Shown one piece after another: positions 43,975 to 55,750 of a DNA stretch of 64,000 nucleotides. Position 1 is the first letter of the stretch, and each line of letters begins with the position of its first letter. A program made the position numbers and the translations under genes. Origin of the DNA: Bolinopsis microptera (Eukaryota; Ctenophora; Tentaculata; Lobata; Bolinopsidae); the NCBI RefSeq assembly GCF_026151205.1, contig NC_087072.1:21046103-21110102 (forward strand), in the 5' to 3' direction. Under the pieces are notes generated by a model, which saw only the letters and a program-made list of their open reading frames with translations, was not told the DNA's origin and did not search any database.

Positions 43975-44122
43975 CGTCGAGCTCGAGATCCACAAATGGG
44001 TCGCTCTCTCCGAGAAGATCTCTGTTAGGAAGTTTTGCAGCAGTCTTAACTTGTATGATCAGACATCCCTCCTGACCCTTAAAGTCGACAGGAGCTCCAG
44101 CAGCTCCGCTTTTCTTACCCAT
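43975..44122 (-). CDS. Alternative first exon A (C2A first half, variant A, calcium-ligand type)
   Basis: From ATG 44122: MGKKSGAAGAPVDFKGQEGC, then LIIQVKTAAKLPNRDLLGES and DPFVDLELD plus one base. Donor gtcagt, phase 1; joined to 29738 it gives ELD-G-IKRTTRV. GCLIIQVKTAAKL and SDPFVDLELDG are textbook C2 strands 1-3. The D-LLGES-D spacing keeps both loop-1 calcium ligands, the only one of the five variants to do so. The frame stays open upstream through a tgtgtag acceptor-like site, so more N-terminal sequence from an unseen exon is possible. As the outermost exon it may mark the main promoter. Confidence 0.8.
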
Positions 44123-46054
44123 CAATCCTGAACAGCTCTCATCTGCACCACTTCCTACACACAATAAAGTTAAGTTAGAAGATGTTAAGGTGAGTTATTA
44201 CTTAAAGTTGATAGTTGAATAAAAAGGTGAGTTGAATAAAAAGGTGAGTCAATAGTTGCGAGTTGGCAAAAGTTTGTCGGGACACACGACAGTGAAATTT
44301 GATCGGCCGAAGCTAGAAGCTGTTTCCTGATCAGTAAATCGCTATCACGAGTCCAAACAAATCTTCTCGACCTCTTCACCATTACCCGTGTTAAAACTTT
44401 AAAAAGCTATCAGATGGTTAAAAAGGAGGAAACTAGCGATCGCAAACAAGATTGTTTTTAACTTTAGGACGAGCCTCCAACACTGGAATAGTTAGTTATC
44501 GATTCAACGAACAAGCGACCTAAATATGGACTAGCTTAGTATAGGCTTCCAAACTTTCTCTCTAGAATAAACAACGTTCTGGATTAAAGTACAGAATATT
44601 TTATACTCGAAAGTGATTCAAATACCAAGAAGTTGCCATGAAACAAGACGCACGTGAAGCACGTGTGGTTACAGATGAAGTTGCACAGAACCTCACAAAC
44701 TGGCAGCCAGACAGTAACCCTTAGTGGTAGCAGTCACATTAAGTTATTTAGTGCCATTACACTGGACAATCCTCTGCCAGATAAACGTCCCGCTATTCTT
44801 ATTACACAATTAGTGATATCTCATGTCAGTATTAGATATTATGATATCTTAATCTTGGTAGAGATAACAGGTAAACTTTAGTTATACAGCTCTGTCGATT
44901 CAATGGAACTTAACTTAAGGAAAATTAGCTGACAAGAATGTTCCATTGTGCAGTGTGCACAGAATAAGATCTCACTAAATCCCATATTGGATTTAAAATT
45001 TTTTTTCTTCTTTAGTTTTTAATGTAGCTTGTTGTTCAGCACATCACAATGTAACAATTCAGCTGGTTTCATATTAAAAAGTGCTGTGAAAAATATGCAC
45101 AACATATCGTGCATAAGTTTAAGGACCAGGATTTCTTGTTGTGGAGAAAAGCGAGCTAGTTTCAACTAGGTCACAATCCTTATGCGCTGAATTTTGCAGA
45201 CTCTCTGCTATTCTTCTTATCCTTACTTTTAATTGGGAAAAGCACCTGCTCCTAGCTGCAGGCCACGCCTTTGTTAGAGTTGCAAGAGAGTCATGAAAAT
45301 ACATAATGATAATGATTACATATATGATATAATAACCAGTTTAGCGAGTGAAAATCTATAAGCGCTTACGTATTTGATATTTAACTTGGCGCACATTCTT
45401 TTTTGCCGGGGTACTAACAGTTTTACGGTTTTACGAAAAGGATTGTTATATTACAAGTAACGCCAACGAGGACCATCTAACATAAAATATGTACGCGCCG
45501 TACAATGGACCAAGACTATAAATACAATATAAAATCCATGAAATTAAGTGGACGTTGATCTTATAGTTTAAGGAAAGCAGAAACTTCCCTCATGTTATTA
45601 TTATTATCATATAGGAGCTACACTACATTATAAGAGAAGAGTAATAACCAAGGGAAATATGAAATATCAGATAATTCTACCTAAGCCTCTCGGCACTGTA
45701 TTGTCAAGTGGCACTTATAATTTATAACTGCTATCTTTTAAAGAAGTGCTTCCATATGTGGTAACTGGTAGCATAACATTAAATACACTAATATTATGTA
45801 TTAAATCGCTCGCTCAAAGGTGAACGCGTTACATTTAACAATAACCTTATGACCAATTATATTTAGAACAGTCGCTCGTAGCGTTGAACTCAGGGGCCCT
45901 CTAAACTGAACGGGGCACTAAGTCTATTCATTACGTTTACTGAGGTTTGTTCAAACTAGGCTTGCATATTCAAGTTTTTATCACAATGGGCACAAAGTGG
46001 AGTCCCTTGTTTATATGATACACTTTAGGGATGCAGACTCAAAGCAAGTGATGG
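44123..46054. other. Sequence upstream of the outermost first exon
   Basis: No recognised gene or repeat, only short ORFs. It may include the promoter of exon A. Confidence 0.45.
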
Positions 46055-48561
46055 TCATTGGGGGGGGTGTCACGTCCGTCTATGTCCGCCTATGTCCTGT
46101 CCTTTTTGGATTCTATGAGACAACGGACGTGTTTTTTGGGACATTGGCGGACACGGACGGACATTGGCGGACTCAGACGGACATTGGCGGACACGGACGG
46201 ACATTGGCGGACTCGGACGGACATTGGCGGACTCGGACGGACATTAGCGGACCCGGACGGACATTGGCGGACTCGGACGGACATTGGTGGACATTAGCGG
46301 ACATTGGTGGACATTAGCGGACAAACGTTTTGAGAATTTTTCGCAACTTCTATGTATTATAATTTTGTACAAAACAAACGACTTATTAATCACACTAAAG
46401 CTATTAATAGTTTTAACTTATTATATCAAATTATATAGGGACCCAGGAAAAGGCCCCAGGAGGAGGAGGAGGAGGAGGACTGGGGAGGAGGAGGACTGTT
46501 GAGGACTGATGAGGAGGACTGAGGACGAGGAGGAGGAGTAGGAGGAGGACTGAGGAGGGGAGGAGGAAGAGGACTGGGGGGATCAGGAAGACCCAGGAGG
46601 AGGACCCAGGAGGAGGAGGAGGACTGAGGAGGATGACTCAGGAGGAGGAGAACTCAGGAGGACTGAGAAGGAGGAAGACTGAAGAGTACTGAAGAGTACT
46701 GAGGTCTGAGGAGGATGGCTGAGGAGGATGGCTGAGGAGGATGGCTGAGGAGGATGGCTGAGGAGGATGACTGAGGAGGATGACTGAGGAGGATGACTGA
46801 GAGGGATGACTGAGAGGGAGGAGGAGGATTAGGAAGACCCAGGAGGAGGATCAGGAGGAGGAGGAGGACCTAGAAGGAGGACCTAGGAGGAGGAGGAGGA
46901 GAACTGAGGAGGATGACTCCGGAGGAGGAGGAATCAGGAGGAGGACTGAGGAGGACTGAGAAGGAGGAGGACTGAGGAGGATGGCTGAGGAGGATGGCTG
47001 AGGAGGATGACTGAGAGGGAGGAGGAGGAGGAAGAAGAGGAGAAGGACTGAGGAGGAGAAGGAGGACCCAGGAGGAAGAGGACCCAGGAGGACCCAGGAG
47101 AAGGAGGACCCAGGAGGAGGACCCAGGAAAAGGCCCCAGGAGGAGGAGGAGGACTGGGGAGGAGGAGGACTGTTGAGGACTGATGAGGAGAACTGAGGAC
47201 GAGGAGGAGGAGTAGGAGGAGGACTGAGGAGGGGAGGAGGAAGAGGACTGGGGAGGATCAGGAAGACCCAGGAGGAGGAGGAGGAGGACCCCGGAGGAGG
47301 AGGAGGAGGAGGACCCAGGAGGAGGAGGAGGACTGAGGAGGACTGAGGAGGAGGACTGACGATGACTGAGAAGGAGGAGGACTGAGGAGTACTGAGGAGG
47401 ATGGCTGAGGAGGATGGCTGAGGAGGATGGCCGAGGAGGATGACTGAGGAGGATGACTGAGAGGGAGGAGGAGGAGGACTCAGGAGGAGGACTCAGGAGG
47501 AAGAGGAGGAGGAAGACTCAGGAGGAGGACTTAGGAGAAATGAGAAGGAGGACTGAGGAGAACTGAGGAGGAGGAGGAGGAGGAGGAGGACTGAATAGGA
47601 GGAGGAGAAGGAGGGGGACTGGGAGAGGACTGAGGAGGAGGAGGACTGATGAGAAGGATGAGGAGGAGGACTGAGGAGGAGGACTGAGGACCGAGGAGGA
47701 AGAGGAGGAGGATGAAGAGGAGGAGGAGGACCCAGGAGGAGGAGGACTGAGGAGGAGGACTGAGGAGGATGACTGAGGAGGACTGAGGAGGATGACTAAG
47801 AGGGAAGAGGAGGAGGAGGAGGACTCAGGAGGAGGAGGAGGAGGACTGAGGAAGACTGAGAAGGAGGAGGACTGAGGAGGAGGAGGAGGACTGAATATGA
47901 GGAGGAGGAGGGGGACTGGGGGAGGACTGAGGAGGACGGAGGACTGAGGAGGAGGACTGAGGAGGACTGAGGACTGAGGAGGAAGAGGAGGAGGATGAAG
48001 AGGAGGAGGAGGACCCAGGAGGAGGACCCAGGAGGAGGACTCAGGAGGAGGAGGAGGACTGGGGAGGAGGAGGACTGTTGAGGACTGATGAGGAGGACTG
48101 AGGACGAGGAGGAGGAGTAGGAGGAGGACTGAGGAGGGGAGGAGGAAGAGGACTGAGGAAGATCAGGAAGACCCAGGAGGAGGAGGAGGAAGAGTAGGAG
48201 GAGGAAGCATCTAAATGTTATTTCCATTTTTGTCCGTTTTGTCCGCTCTATTTTTTGTCCGTTTTGAAAATATAGGGTACCGGACAAAAAACATGATCCC
48301 CCATATAACAGCAAAAATTGAACAGTTTATTTAGCAATTTAGGTGTCCATTAATGTCCGCTAATGTCCGTATATGTCCGTCTATGTCCGCCTATGTCCGT
48401 CTATGTCCGCCTATGTCCGCCTATGTCCGCCTATGTCCGCCTATGTCCGCCTATGTCCGCCTATTTCCGCCTATGTCCGCCTATGTCCGCCTATGTCCTG
48501 TCCTTTTTGGATTCTATGAGACAAGCGGACATAGACGGACGTGACACCCCCCCCCGTCATT
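46055..48561. mobile_element. 2.5-kb TIR element filled with tandem repeats
   Basis: The left end tcattgggggggg followed by gtgtcacgtccgtctatgtc is repeated inverted at the right end (gacatagacggacgtgacac followed by a C run). Inside the left end is a ggacattggcggactc 10-20 bp array (46139-46322) and at the right a ctatgtccgc 10-bp array (48344-48495). The segment ctgtcctttttggattctat occurs near both ends in direct orientation. Between them lies a 1.75-kb GGA-rich satellite. No transposase frame. Confidence 0.8.
46456..48207. repeat. GGA-rich degenerate satellite, 1.75 kb
   Basis: Units of 9-24 bp such as gaggaggactgag, gaggatggctgag and gaggacccaggag. Long higher-order copies also occur: blocks starting caggaaaaggccccaggagg recur at 46444 and 47125, and a related block at about 48050. 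The minus-strand ORF at 47796-48314 is a translation of the satellite. Confidence 0.93.
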
Positions 48562-51500
48562 GTTTAAAGTACCTGTTTAGTTTTACCACTGCAAGTGTAC
48601 ATTCATTGTCTTCTTTTAGTGTCAAATAATAAAACAACTTTAATTTACCTTCAAAAATGAATACCGCGAACTTTGATTTCGGGGGAACAAAAAACTAAAA
48701 GTTACATTAACGCGAAGTTTTGTCCCTGAAGTGTGCTAACTCCTTACCAGTACCACCAACATTTCAATATAGAACGAGCAAAAACTAACTAACTAATCTA
48801 AAATAAATGATCCCTTAATAACAGACATGACGCCATCCTGACCTGCCCTCTAAATGCCCACATTTCTCGCCAAAAGTGTACACGTGCACATAATTGCTCA
48901 GCGCGTGCATTATGTTACGACACCTAATATGCACGTGCACTGTCTGACATCACCCTTTAAAGTTTAAGACACATGCTTCATCGACATCGAACAGCACCAA
49001 CAACCTTATACTACTTAAATAGCACTGTCGAAACTCTAACTTTTACAATCCTCTAGGTTTCAATAAATGTCATAAAAGTGGTAAAGATGATAATATAAAA
49101 ATGGCAACTAACCAAGCAAATCATAAATCATTAACAAACGTCAGTCTATATTAATTACTGATTAAAGCGTCCAGATACAAAGTACTCGGAATTCTGACCA
49201 AAAGTTCAAGAGAATTATTTATCACTACAAATTTAACTTTTCTACCCTCAAGTGTCAAGATTTAGCCAATGTCCAAGGATCAGCGCGGGTACGGAACAAG
49301 AGGTTACCAATTGGGTACTGAGTAAGCTTCTAGGTTTGATTAAGTGCAACGATCAGGCAAAATGTTCCCAATACAATAGTGGGGCGGTGCTGTGAAGAGG
49401 GACGAATATAAGGCTTAAGGTAGCAGCGCTGATCTTCAGTAACTGTAGTGTAATTATTAGAATCTCCCTATGTTGAACTATACTCGATACTGCTCAGCAC
49501 GTTACATACTACTTTTCTAAGGGCGGGCCAGGGCAGCTAGATCGTTAGCTTAAAACCTGCTACTTACAGCTGCAAGCTGTATCTCAGAGTAAGTGCGAGT
49601 GTGTTTATATATATCACTTAGGCCAGGGACAAGGTGGAGATAAGGTTAAAGAGCTGGTTGGGAGCATCATGACGCTTCACATCCTTCAAATTAGTTGTTA
49701 TATAGTAGCATTAAAAGTTTTGATAATAATACCGTCAATATTATTAAATATAACTAATAATTAGGGGGAGCCGTGATGGCTATTACACACTTACGTGCTG
49801 CAATATCACATTATTAGATAAACCCACTTCTGACTACCTTAGTTGACCGGACATTAAATGAACGGACATATTTATGGACGGACGTTAAAATGAACGCTTA
49901 AAGGCATTCAAAACCATCAAAAATCCAAATTTGTTCATCTTTTTTTTGCATTTTTAAGATTTTAGCAGATAATTTTTCATACAATGAGCAAGAAAGGCAG
50001 TCGTTCAGCAGTAAAAATATCTGTAGATCAGTGTCTATGATTATGAAAGTTGTGTAAAAACAACTGATACGAAATATGACCAGATTTGATGATCATATCA
50101 CAGGTCATCTACCTCAAATGAGTTATCGTGCATTAAATATTCAATGCTTAAAGCATCATACCAGTAATACCTGCTTTTTGAAGAAAAAAAATTTTATTTC
50201 ACCACCTCGGTCCTGCATTTCAGTGTAAACTTTTACAAGATGTGGAGATAAATAATAACTCCGAAGAAGTGAACGAGGAAGCCAGTCATCAAGAAATTAA
50301 TCATTGATCTTCATCTATGAGAATACATTATGTTTTGTAAATAATGTGAGAATAGAACTAGACGATCCAAAGATTACTGTCTAGTGTCCTGCCACGGGCT
50401 CTGGGAGTCTAGATATCAGGCCTTCATATTAAGCTGTCTAATAGACCGATATATCCTCAGATACCACCTAACTGGAGGGAAGGTGGCTGCTAGATAAGGG
50501 CTAGATAACTTCTGACAGACGACCCATGATCTGAGGTCTTATTGTCTAGATGGTGAGTAGTGTCAATGGTTAAAAACACACATTCTTAATTCTTATCTAA
50601 CTTTAACCAAGTATTTTACTGTTAACCTCTATGCTACCGAGTGAAGAATGGAAAAACATCAAACTCAAATTAATCTTTTTATTGGCAAAAACTTAAAATT
50701 GCAGTAAAATTAGACCGAAGGAACATGATGGGCGTATAAACAACAACATTTCATATCTAAAATAATGTCATTCGTTTCTCTTCCAGTCATTATTAGAACT
50801 AATTGCTGAAACATCTTTACAAACAGTCTACAAGGGTGCCGAGTGCTCTTTTGATGTTGCTCACTTAACAGTTAAAAAACTGTCAGTTACGTCAAGGGAA
50901 CCCATACCAAAGGATGAAACTTGTTGTCATAAAACTTAACCTTATTTCTATTATCGATTCGACAGAACTCAACCGTGTCAGAAACGTCGACTACAACAAA
51001 ACATCTATTAGAAGACCAGATAATCCCACATAACAAATAACATACTGGCCAGCTTTATCCTGATTGCTATCCCTGACGAGCGGAGACAATGTAACAACAC
51101 TTTTCATTAAATTCCGGACAGAGTTTTTAAGCTTTAAAGTAAAAAAAACAGAGTTTCCATACTGAAAAGATAACCGTGAAAGAAAAAGTTATGTCAAGAA
51201 ATGGGTCTAGAACACTAAGAAAGAACATGTCGAGTAATACGGGACTTGGTATACACTGAGCGCCAGGGTCCGGTTGGATTGCTAAGAGACCCCTGGGCCG
51301 GGACTGGACATACATCACGCGATAGGGGAACCAGGAATTCAATGGGACTTTACCCGGGCCCATTAGTTTCAATGGCACTGTCTTCATTTCCTCAACCCAA
51401 ATACCCTGAATCTTCCCACTTTACATTAAAGGTTACGGAACACTGAAAATGGAGGTGTAGCTTCCCTGACATTTGAGAAGTACTTACTAATGGCTTCAGA

Positions 51501-53394
51501 CTATCTCAAAAACGTGTTTGTACGAATAATAACGAGAGGTATTCTGAAAGGCGATTACTTTTCACGGCCCATTGAAAGTAAAAGGAGTCAATAGCAAGCT
51601 AGGGTAGTTAGACAAACCACTTAAAAGTGTAACAATCAGAGCCTCCTCAGACAGAAGACGAGGCAGGCTATAAATTAGGTAATGTGTAAGTGTTCTAAAG
51701 AGATGTAGATTAGAGGAACTGCACATATATAATATAGAGCTGAGCAAGCAGCCCCAGATTAGAGGTGTAGATAAGTGTGAGGAGGTGAGGGAGGCGAGGG
51801 ACAATGCTAAATGACCAGTAAGTGTACACCACCAACATCTTTTGCATAATTTGTAGAGCTCCCCCTTACTCCCTATTTTACAATGCAGATACACTGTTAG
51901 TTGCAGGACTAGAAACCAGTGCACAGTTTCTCTCCTTTCCAGGCTGCACACCTACGCACACACCACAGTGACACTGTGTGACACACTACGCAGTTCATAG
52001 TTCACACGATATAAGAGTGTAAATAAGGGAAAATACTGCATCTACAAGGTGCCACTGACTTTACACCACATACACAAAAACAGTTGATCCAGTGGTTAGA
52101 GTTTGCAGGTTGAGACCACATCTTTTTTCACTTAATGACTCAAACAACGATATAAAACTACTCTTCTAAGCTTCTAGTTGTTGTAATCGCCGTTTTTTAC
52201 AATAGAGCATGACTTGGTCTTTAGTCATCAGAAAATTAGTGAATGAGATTCAATAATGGGGGGCAGGTGTTTGCTGATTCTTTGCTGGCAGAAGAGCAAG
52301 ATATTGTGCAGACTCACTTCCAACAAAGATGATTTGCAATAACATCAAGGTGTATATTTAGTAAAATATGTATATTTAGTAAAAGGTGTATATTTAGTAA
52401 AAGTTTTAAAAATCAGGTTTCATTCAGCAAGCTGCTTGAGTAAAGTTACTGGATATTAAGTGAGTTGCGAACTGCAGAGTAAGTCACCAAACAATACCGA
52501 GAGGGATGCCCCGCGGAGTTCAAGATCCTTCGTTTGAACACGTGGACCAGAATCGTACAGCAAATAACCTGGAAACGCAAACTTAAAGTTAAACAATCAA
52601 TTAGACCCCGATAGTAATACACGGAGTACTCTTCCACCAAGGATGAAACAATTTCCAGCGGACCCAAATGATTTTAATCATAGCTTTTAAAAGATTCGAA
52701 TTGGTATTACACCAGACCGAGATAATATTAAGTGCTTCATCCTACTATTTACAATATCAAACAAGGAAATCACATGTCAGAGATAGGACATTTGGGAGCC
52801 TAGGCTCACGGGAGTTGTTTTCTAAGAATCCGGTAAATGTTATAATACGATAGTAGGGGTTAAGGGGTAGCCAGGAAACATCCAGAATGTTACAGGTATA
52901 TTAACACCTAGCTACTGGTAACAATCACTACAACTATTAGTGGATCCATAACAAGATGACGTCAGACCATCCTGTGAGACACAACTAGAAGTAACACTAA
53001 CTAAGAAACAGACCCATTACACTACAACTAATAATAAACCTAGAAAACCCAAACTACTGGTTCAGTGAACCGTAAACTAAAAACACCCTCATTGAGCCAG
53101 CAGTGCAACTAAAATAAACTTTGTTTATGTAATTGTAAATAGTCCAGCTCTACTTAAAACTCAACGTGGAAGCTTGGCTATTGTCTGTAACCTCTTTGTG
53201 ACCTCATCACAGTAACGTGCTAACTCCATTGTGTGGCCCGCCCTAGCTACCACTGTTAAAAAGGAGCCTAATTGAATATTAGGGGTGCATTTAACTGTTT
53301 TAACAGGAGCTCACGATCTGAACTGTAAACAGATGTACAGCTCTAGCTAACAACTTGTACGTGTTACCGTAGTTAACAAGACGTGGTGTTACCT
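48562..53394. other. Region without recognised genes
   Basis: 4.8 kb of mixed sequence. CACGTG-rich patch at 48885-48960; a relic at 49850-49900 sharing the ggacgttaaaatgaacg motif with 12.6 kb; tandem gtatatttagtaaaa (three units) at 52350-52400. ORFs at 51127-51387, 51562-51951 and 52446-52667 have no convincing domains or splice context. Confidence 0.5.
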
Positions 53395-53395
53395 G

Positions 53396-53452
53396 TACAG
53401 TTAACAACACAGTTAACAACACAGTTAACAACACAGTTAACAACACAGAACT
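53396..53452. repeat. 12-bp minisatellite, left part
   Basis: About five units of aacaacacagtt, identical to the array at 54189-54493, from which it is separated by the LINE fragment. Confidence 0.9.
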
Positions 53453-54172
53453 TAATTTACTTTACTTTAGGTTACTTTAGGTAGGTTCGGCAGGGATCGC
53501 TTCTGGACAACAGTATCAAGTACGTCCTCCGATCACTCCTGGTTTAGATCTTTTTGTAAAGTCCATTCCAGAAGAGAATTATTTGTGATGGCGGTATACC
53601 CTTTTGTGGGCGGGGTATCCGGGAAGCCTTTCAGGAATTTAGCAAGGGAGGATTTGAAAGTTTCCAAGACTTGGATTGTGTTAACTTCCTTGGGGAGCAG
53701 GTTCCATTACATAGTTTGGCTGCTTTTACTCCAAAAGAGTTTTCATAATGGGTCGAGATTGAGCATTGTGCCTTTTTGTTAAATGCAGGCACAGTGGCCT
53801 TTACACCGTGCCGGGAGTTTTCCTTGAACTGCATTTTGATGTCGTTCGGAGCTAGTCCATTCATCATCTTCCATGTATGGATTATGATGTATCGTTCTCT
53901 GCGTCTCTGTAATGAGAGAAGATTCAGGTTCTGCAGGCGTTCCCAGTAATCAAGGTTCTGGCAGCCACTGATTCGACGAGTGTAGTGTCGTTGGATGCTT
54001 TCAATAGCTTCTATATCGCTGATCTTGTCAGGGTTCCACACCGGGCAGCAGTATTCGAGTTTGCTTCTCACCATGGCCTGGTTTTGTAGAGTGTGAGCAT
54101 GAGGAAGCGTGACCTATCTCTGAATACGCTAAGGACCCTGAATACGCTAAGGACGTCATCGTCCTTGCTGTT
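53453..54172 (-). mobile_element. Non-LTR retrotransposon (LINE) 3' fragment, C-terminal RT region
   Basis: The minus strand encodes MVRSKLEYCCPVWNPDKISD, then IEAIESIQRHYTRRISGCQN and RRRERYIIIHTWKMMNGLAP. This is the C-terminal part of a jockey/CR1-like reverse transcriptase ORF2 (SxLEYCxPVWNP and RRxRxxxIxxxWKxxNGL motifs). Upstream residues (VFRDRSRFLMLTLYKT) are in another frame, so there is a frameshift near 54085. A 17-bp tandem duplication (cttagcgtattcaggg type) lies at about 54120-54155. A 3' tail of actttagg repeats ends near 53455. Severely 5'-truncated and dead. Confidence 0.88.
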
Positions 54173-54188
54173 TTAGCCATCTGCTGTA

Positions 54189-54493
54189 TTAACAACACAG
54201 TTAACAACACAGTTAACAACACAGTTAACAACACAGCTAACAACACAGTTAACAACACAGTTAACAACACAGTTAACAACACAGTTAACAACACAGTTAA
54301 CAACACAGTTAACAACACAGCTAACAACACAGTTAACAACACAGTTAACAACACAGTTAACAACACAGTTAACAACACAGTTAACAACACAGTTAACAAC
54401 ACAGTTAACAACACAGTTAAAAACACAGTTAACAACACAGTTAACAACACAGTTAACAACACAGTTAACAACACAGTTAACAACACAGGTAAC
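54189..54493. repeat. 12-bp minisatellite, right part
   Basis: About 25 units of aacaacacagtt with rare variants (aacaacacagct, aaaaacacagtt). The Leu/Thr/Val-repeat ORF over it is a by-product. Confidence 0.95.
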
Positions 54494-54727
54494 AACAATA
54501 AACAGTCATATAATTATAACCAGTATAATATGTGGTGTTTAATGGGCTCACATTTGTAATTAACGTTGTTTAGACTGAGAAGGGGGTCGGGAATGGTTTT
54601 GAAACACGAGGCAAGCAAAGTTAACTGGGTTAAAATGATCAAATGTTGGAGTAGTTCGTTGTCTATGTGTCTTATGATGAAATACTGATAATTGGAAAAT
54701 ACCCGGATGAAAGAGACAAAACGTTAT

Positions 54728-55056
54728 AATACCTTCCGGGAATTATATCCACTAAAACTCGGGGACACCGAGGGCTGATAATTTGCTCATTTTTCCCGCA
54801 AGAGAAGCGAGGGTATTATCAGCCCAGACTCAGACTGGCTGGCGGCAAGTTTCAAAACAAATAACACTGGCGTTCTATATATTAGACACTATATTGTATG
54901 ATGCGCACGTATCGGATTACACCCCTTCTGCAATCGGAACCGGAACGTATTATAAAATATAATACCTCCGCAACTTCGTGCCCGCAAATTCCCTCCAGCA
55001 AGCTGTCGGGAATTATAGCGCGCAGCACTCAGTGGCGGAGGTATTATAGTATTATA
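54728..55056. repeat. Dispersed repeat copy 2
   Basis: Same family as 3509-3838, same orientation. Starts ataccttccgggaattatat and shares the ggcgttctatatattagaca block. The right end reads ggaggtattatagtattata, an inverted match to the left end, supporting a MITE-like structure. Confidence 0.8.
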
Positions 55057-55105
55057 ATACTTTCAACACCATTATATAACAAATAATTTGAGCCTGAAGA
55101 TGGCG

Positions 55106-55144
55106 TTGACGCCACTTGACGCCACTTGACGCCACTTGACGCCG
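55106..55144. repeat. 11-bp tandem repeat
   Basis: Four units of ttgacgccact. Confidence 0.9.
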
Positions 55145-55319
55145 AACATTTGCCTACATTCCTGAAATCTATATTTGTTATCTCATGATAATCGGTACTA
55201 GTCCCAGGCCACTGATTAGTGACTAATGTGGACTTGTAACCCTTGACTTATCTCATCAGACAAATAACTTTTGTAATTAAGATTCAGTAACTAAGCACTA
55301 AGCAGTGACCCTGATAGTG

Positions 55320-55750
55320 GCTAACTTAACCACGGTAACGGTGCGCAGCTCCCTTCACCATGGTAACGGTGCGTAGCTCACTTTACCAGTTACCACGGTA
55401 ACGGTGCGCAGCTCACTTCACCACGGTAACAGTGTGCAGCTCACTTCACCACGGTAACAGTGTGCAGCTCACTTCACCACGGTAACAGTGCGCAGCTCAC
55501 TTCACCACGGTAACAGTGCGCAACTCACTTAACCACGGTAACGGTGCGCAACTCACTTCACCACGGTAACAGTGCGTAGCTCACTTCACCACGGCAACAG
55601 TGCGCAGCTCACTTCATCACGGTAACAGTGCGCAGCTCACTTAACCACGGTAACAGTGTGCAGCTCACTTCACCACGGTAACGGTGCGCAGCTCACTTCA
55701 CCACGGTAACAGTGCGCAGCTCACTTCACCACGGTAACGGTGCGCAGTTT
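55320..55750. repeat. 28-bp minisatellite
   Basis: About 15 units of accacggtaacagtgcgcag plus ctcacttc, varying mainly at agt/ggt and gcgc/gtgc. Confidence 0.93.

Larger units (their letters stand above)
1..44122 (-). other. Ferlin gene (dysferlin/myoferlin type), partial, with multiple alternative first exons
   Basis: This is the gene span, read right to left and cut by the window edge at position 1. Ferlins are tail-anchored proteins with five to seven C2 domains that bind phospholipid and calcium and act in vesicle fusion and membrane repair. Sixteen core exons give C2A (second half), linker, C2B, FerI, C2C, FerA and the start of FerB. The FerB-side motifs HYYYLPWG, DIESNLLRP and GFLPTFGP place it with dysferlin/myoferlin rather than otoferlin. 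Core acceptors and donors are phase-consistent: 29738/29683, 29475/29387, 21281/21182, 18334/18268, 15415/15313, 6218/6152, 5693/5562, 5170/5026, 4812/4567, 4304/4088, 2563/2383, 2217/1998, 1541/1339, 1193/1008, 634/524, 50/beyond. Ten extra exons look like alternative 5' ends. Family identity is very secure; transcript structure is inferred from sequence only. Confidence 0.95.

Noticed and set aside
43967-44164. Two separate genes: an upstream C2 protein (30-44 kb) and a ferlin (below 30 kb)
   Set aside because: The upstream exons each encode only the first half of a C2 domain, and no second halves exist between them. Their donors all match the phase of the shared exon at 29738, which fits alternative first exons better.
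47796-48314. 172-residue Ser/Leu/Pro-rich ORF
   Set aside because: Translation of the GGA-rich satellite.
52446-52667. Possible further C2A-like exon (frame with YLLYDSGPRVQTKDLELRG)
   Set aside because: It has an acceptor-like site and a C2-like look, but no ATG, no matching C2 strand 1 and no phase-1 donor at the right place.
54028-54498. 156-residue Leu-Thr-Val repeat ORF
   Set aside because: Translation of the 12-bp minisatellite.
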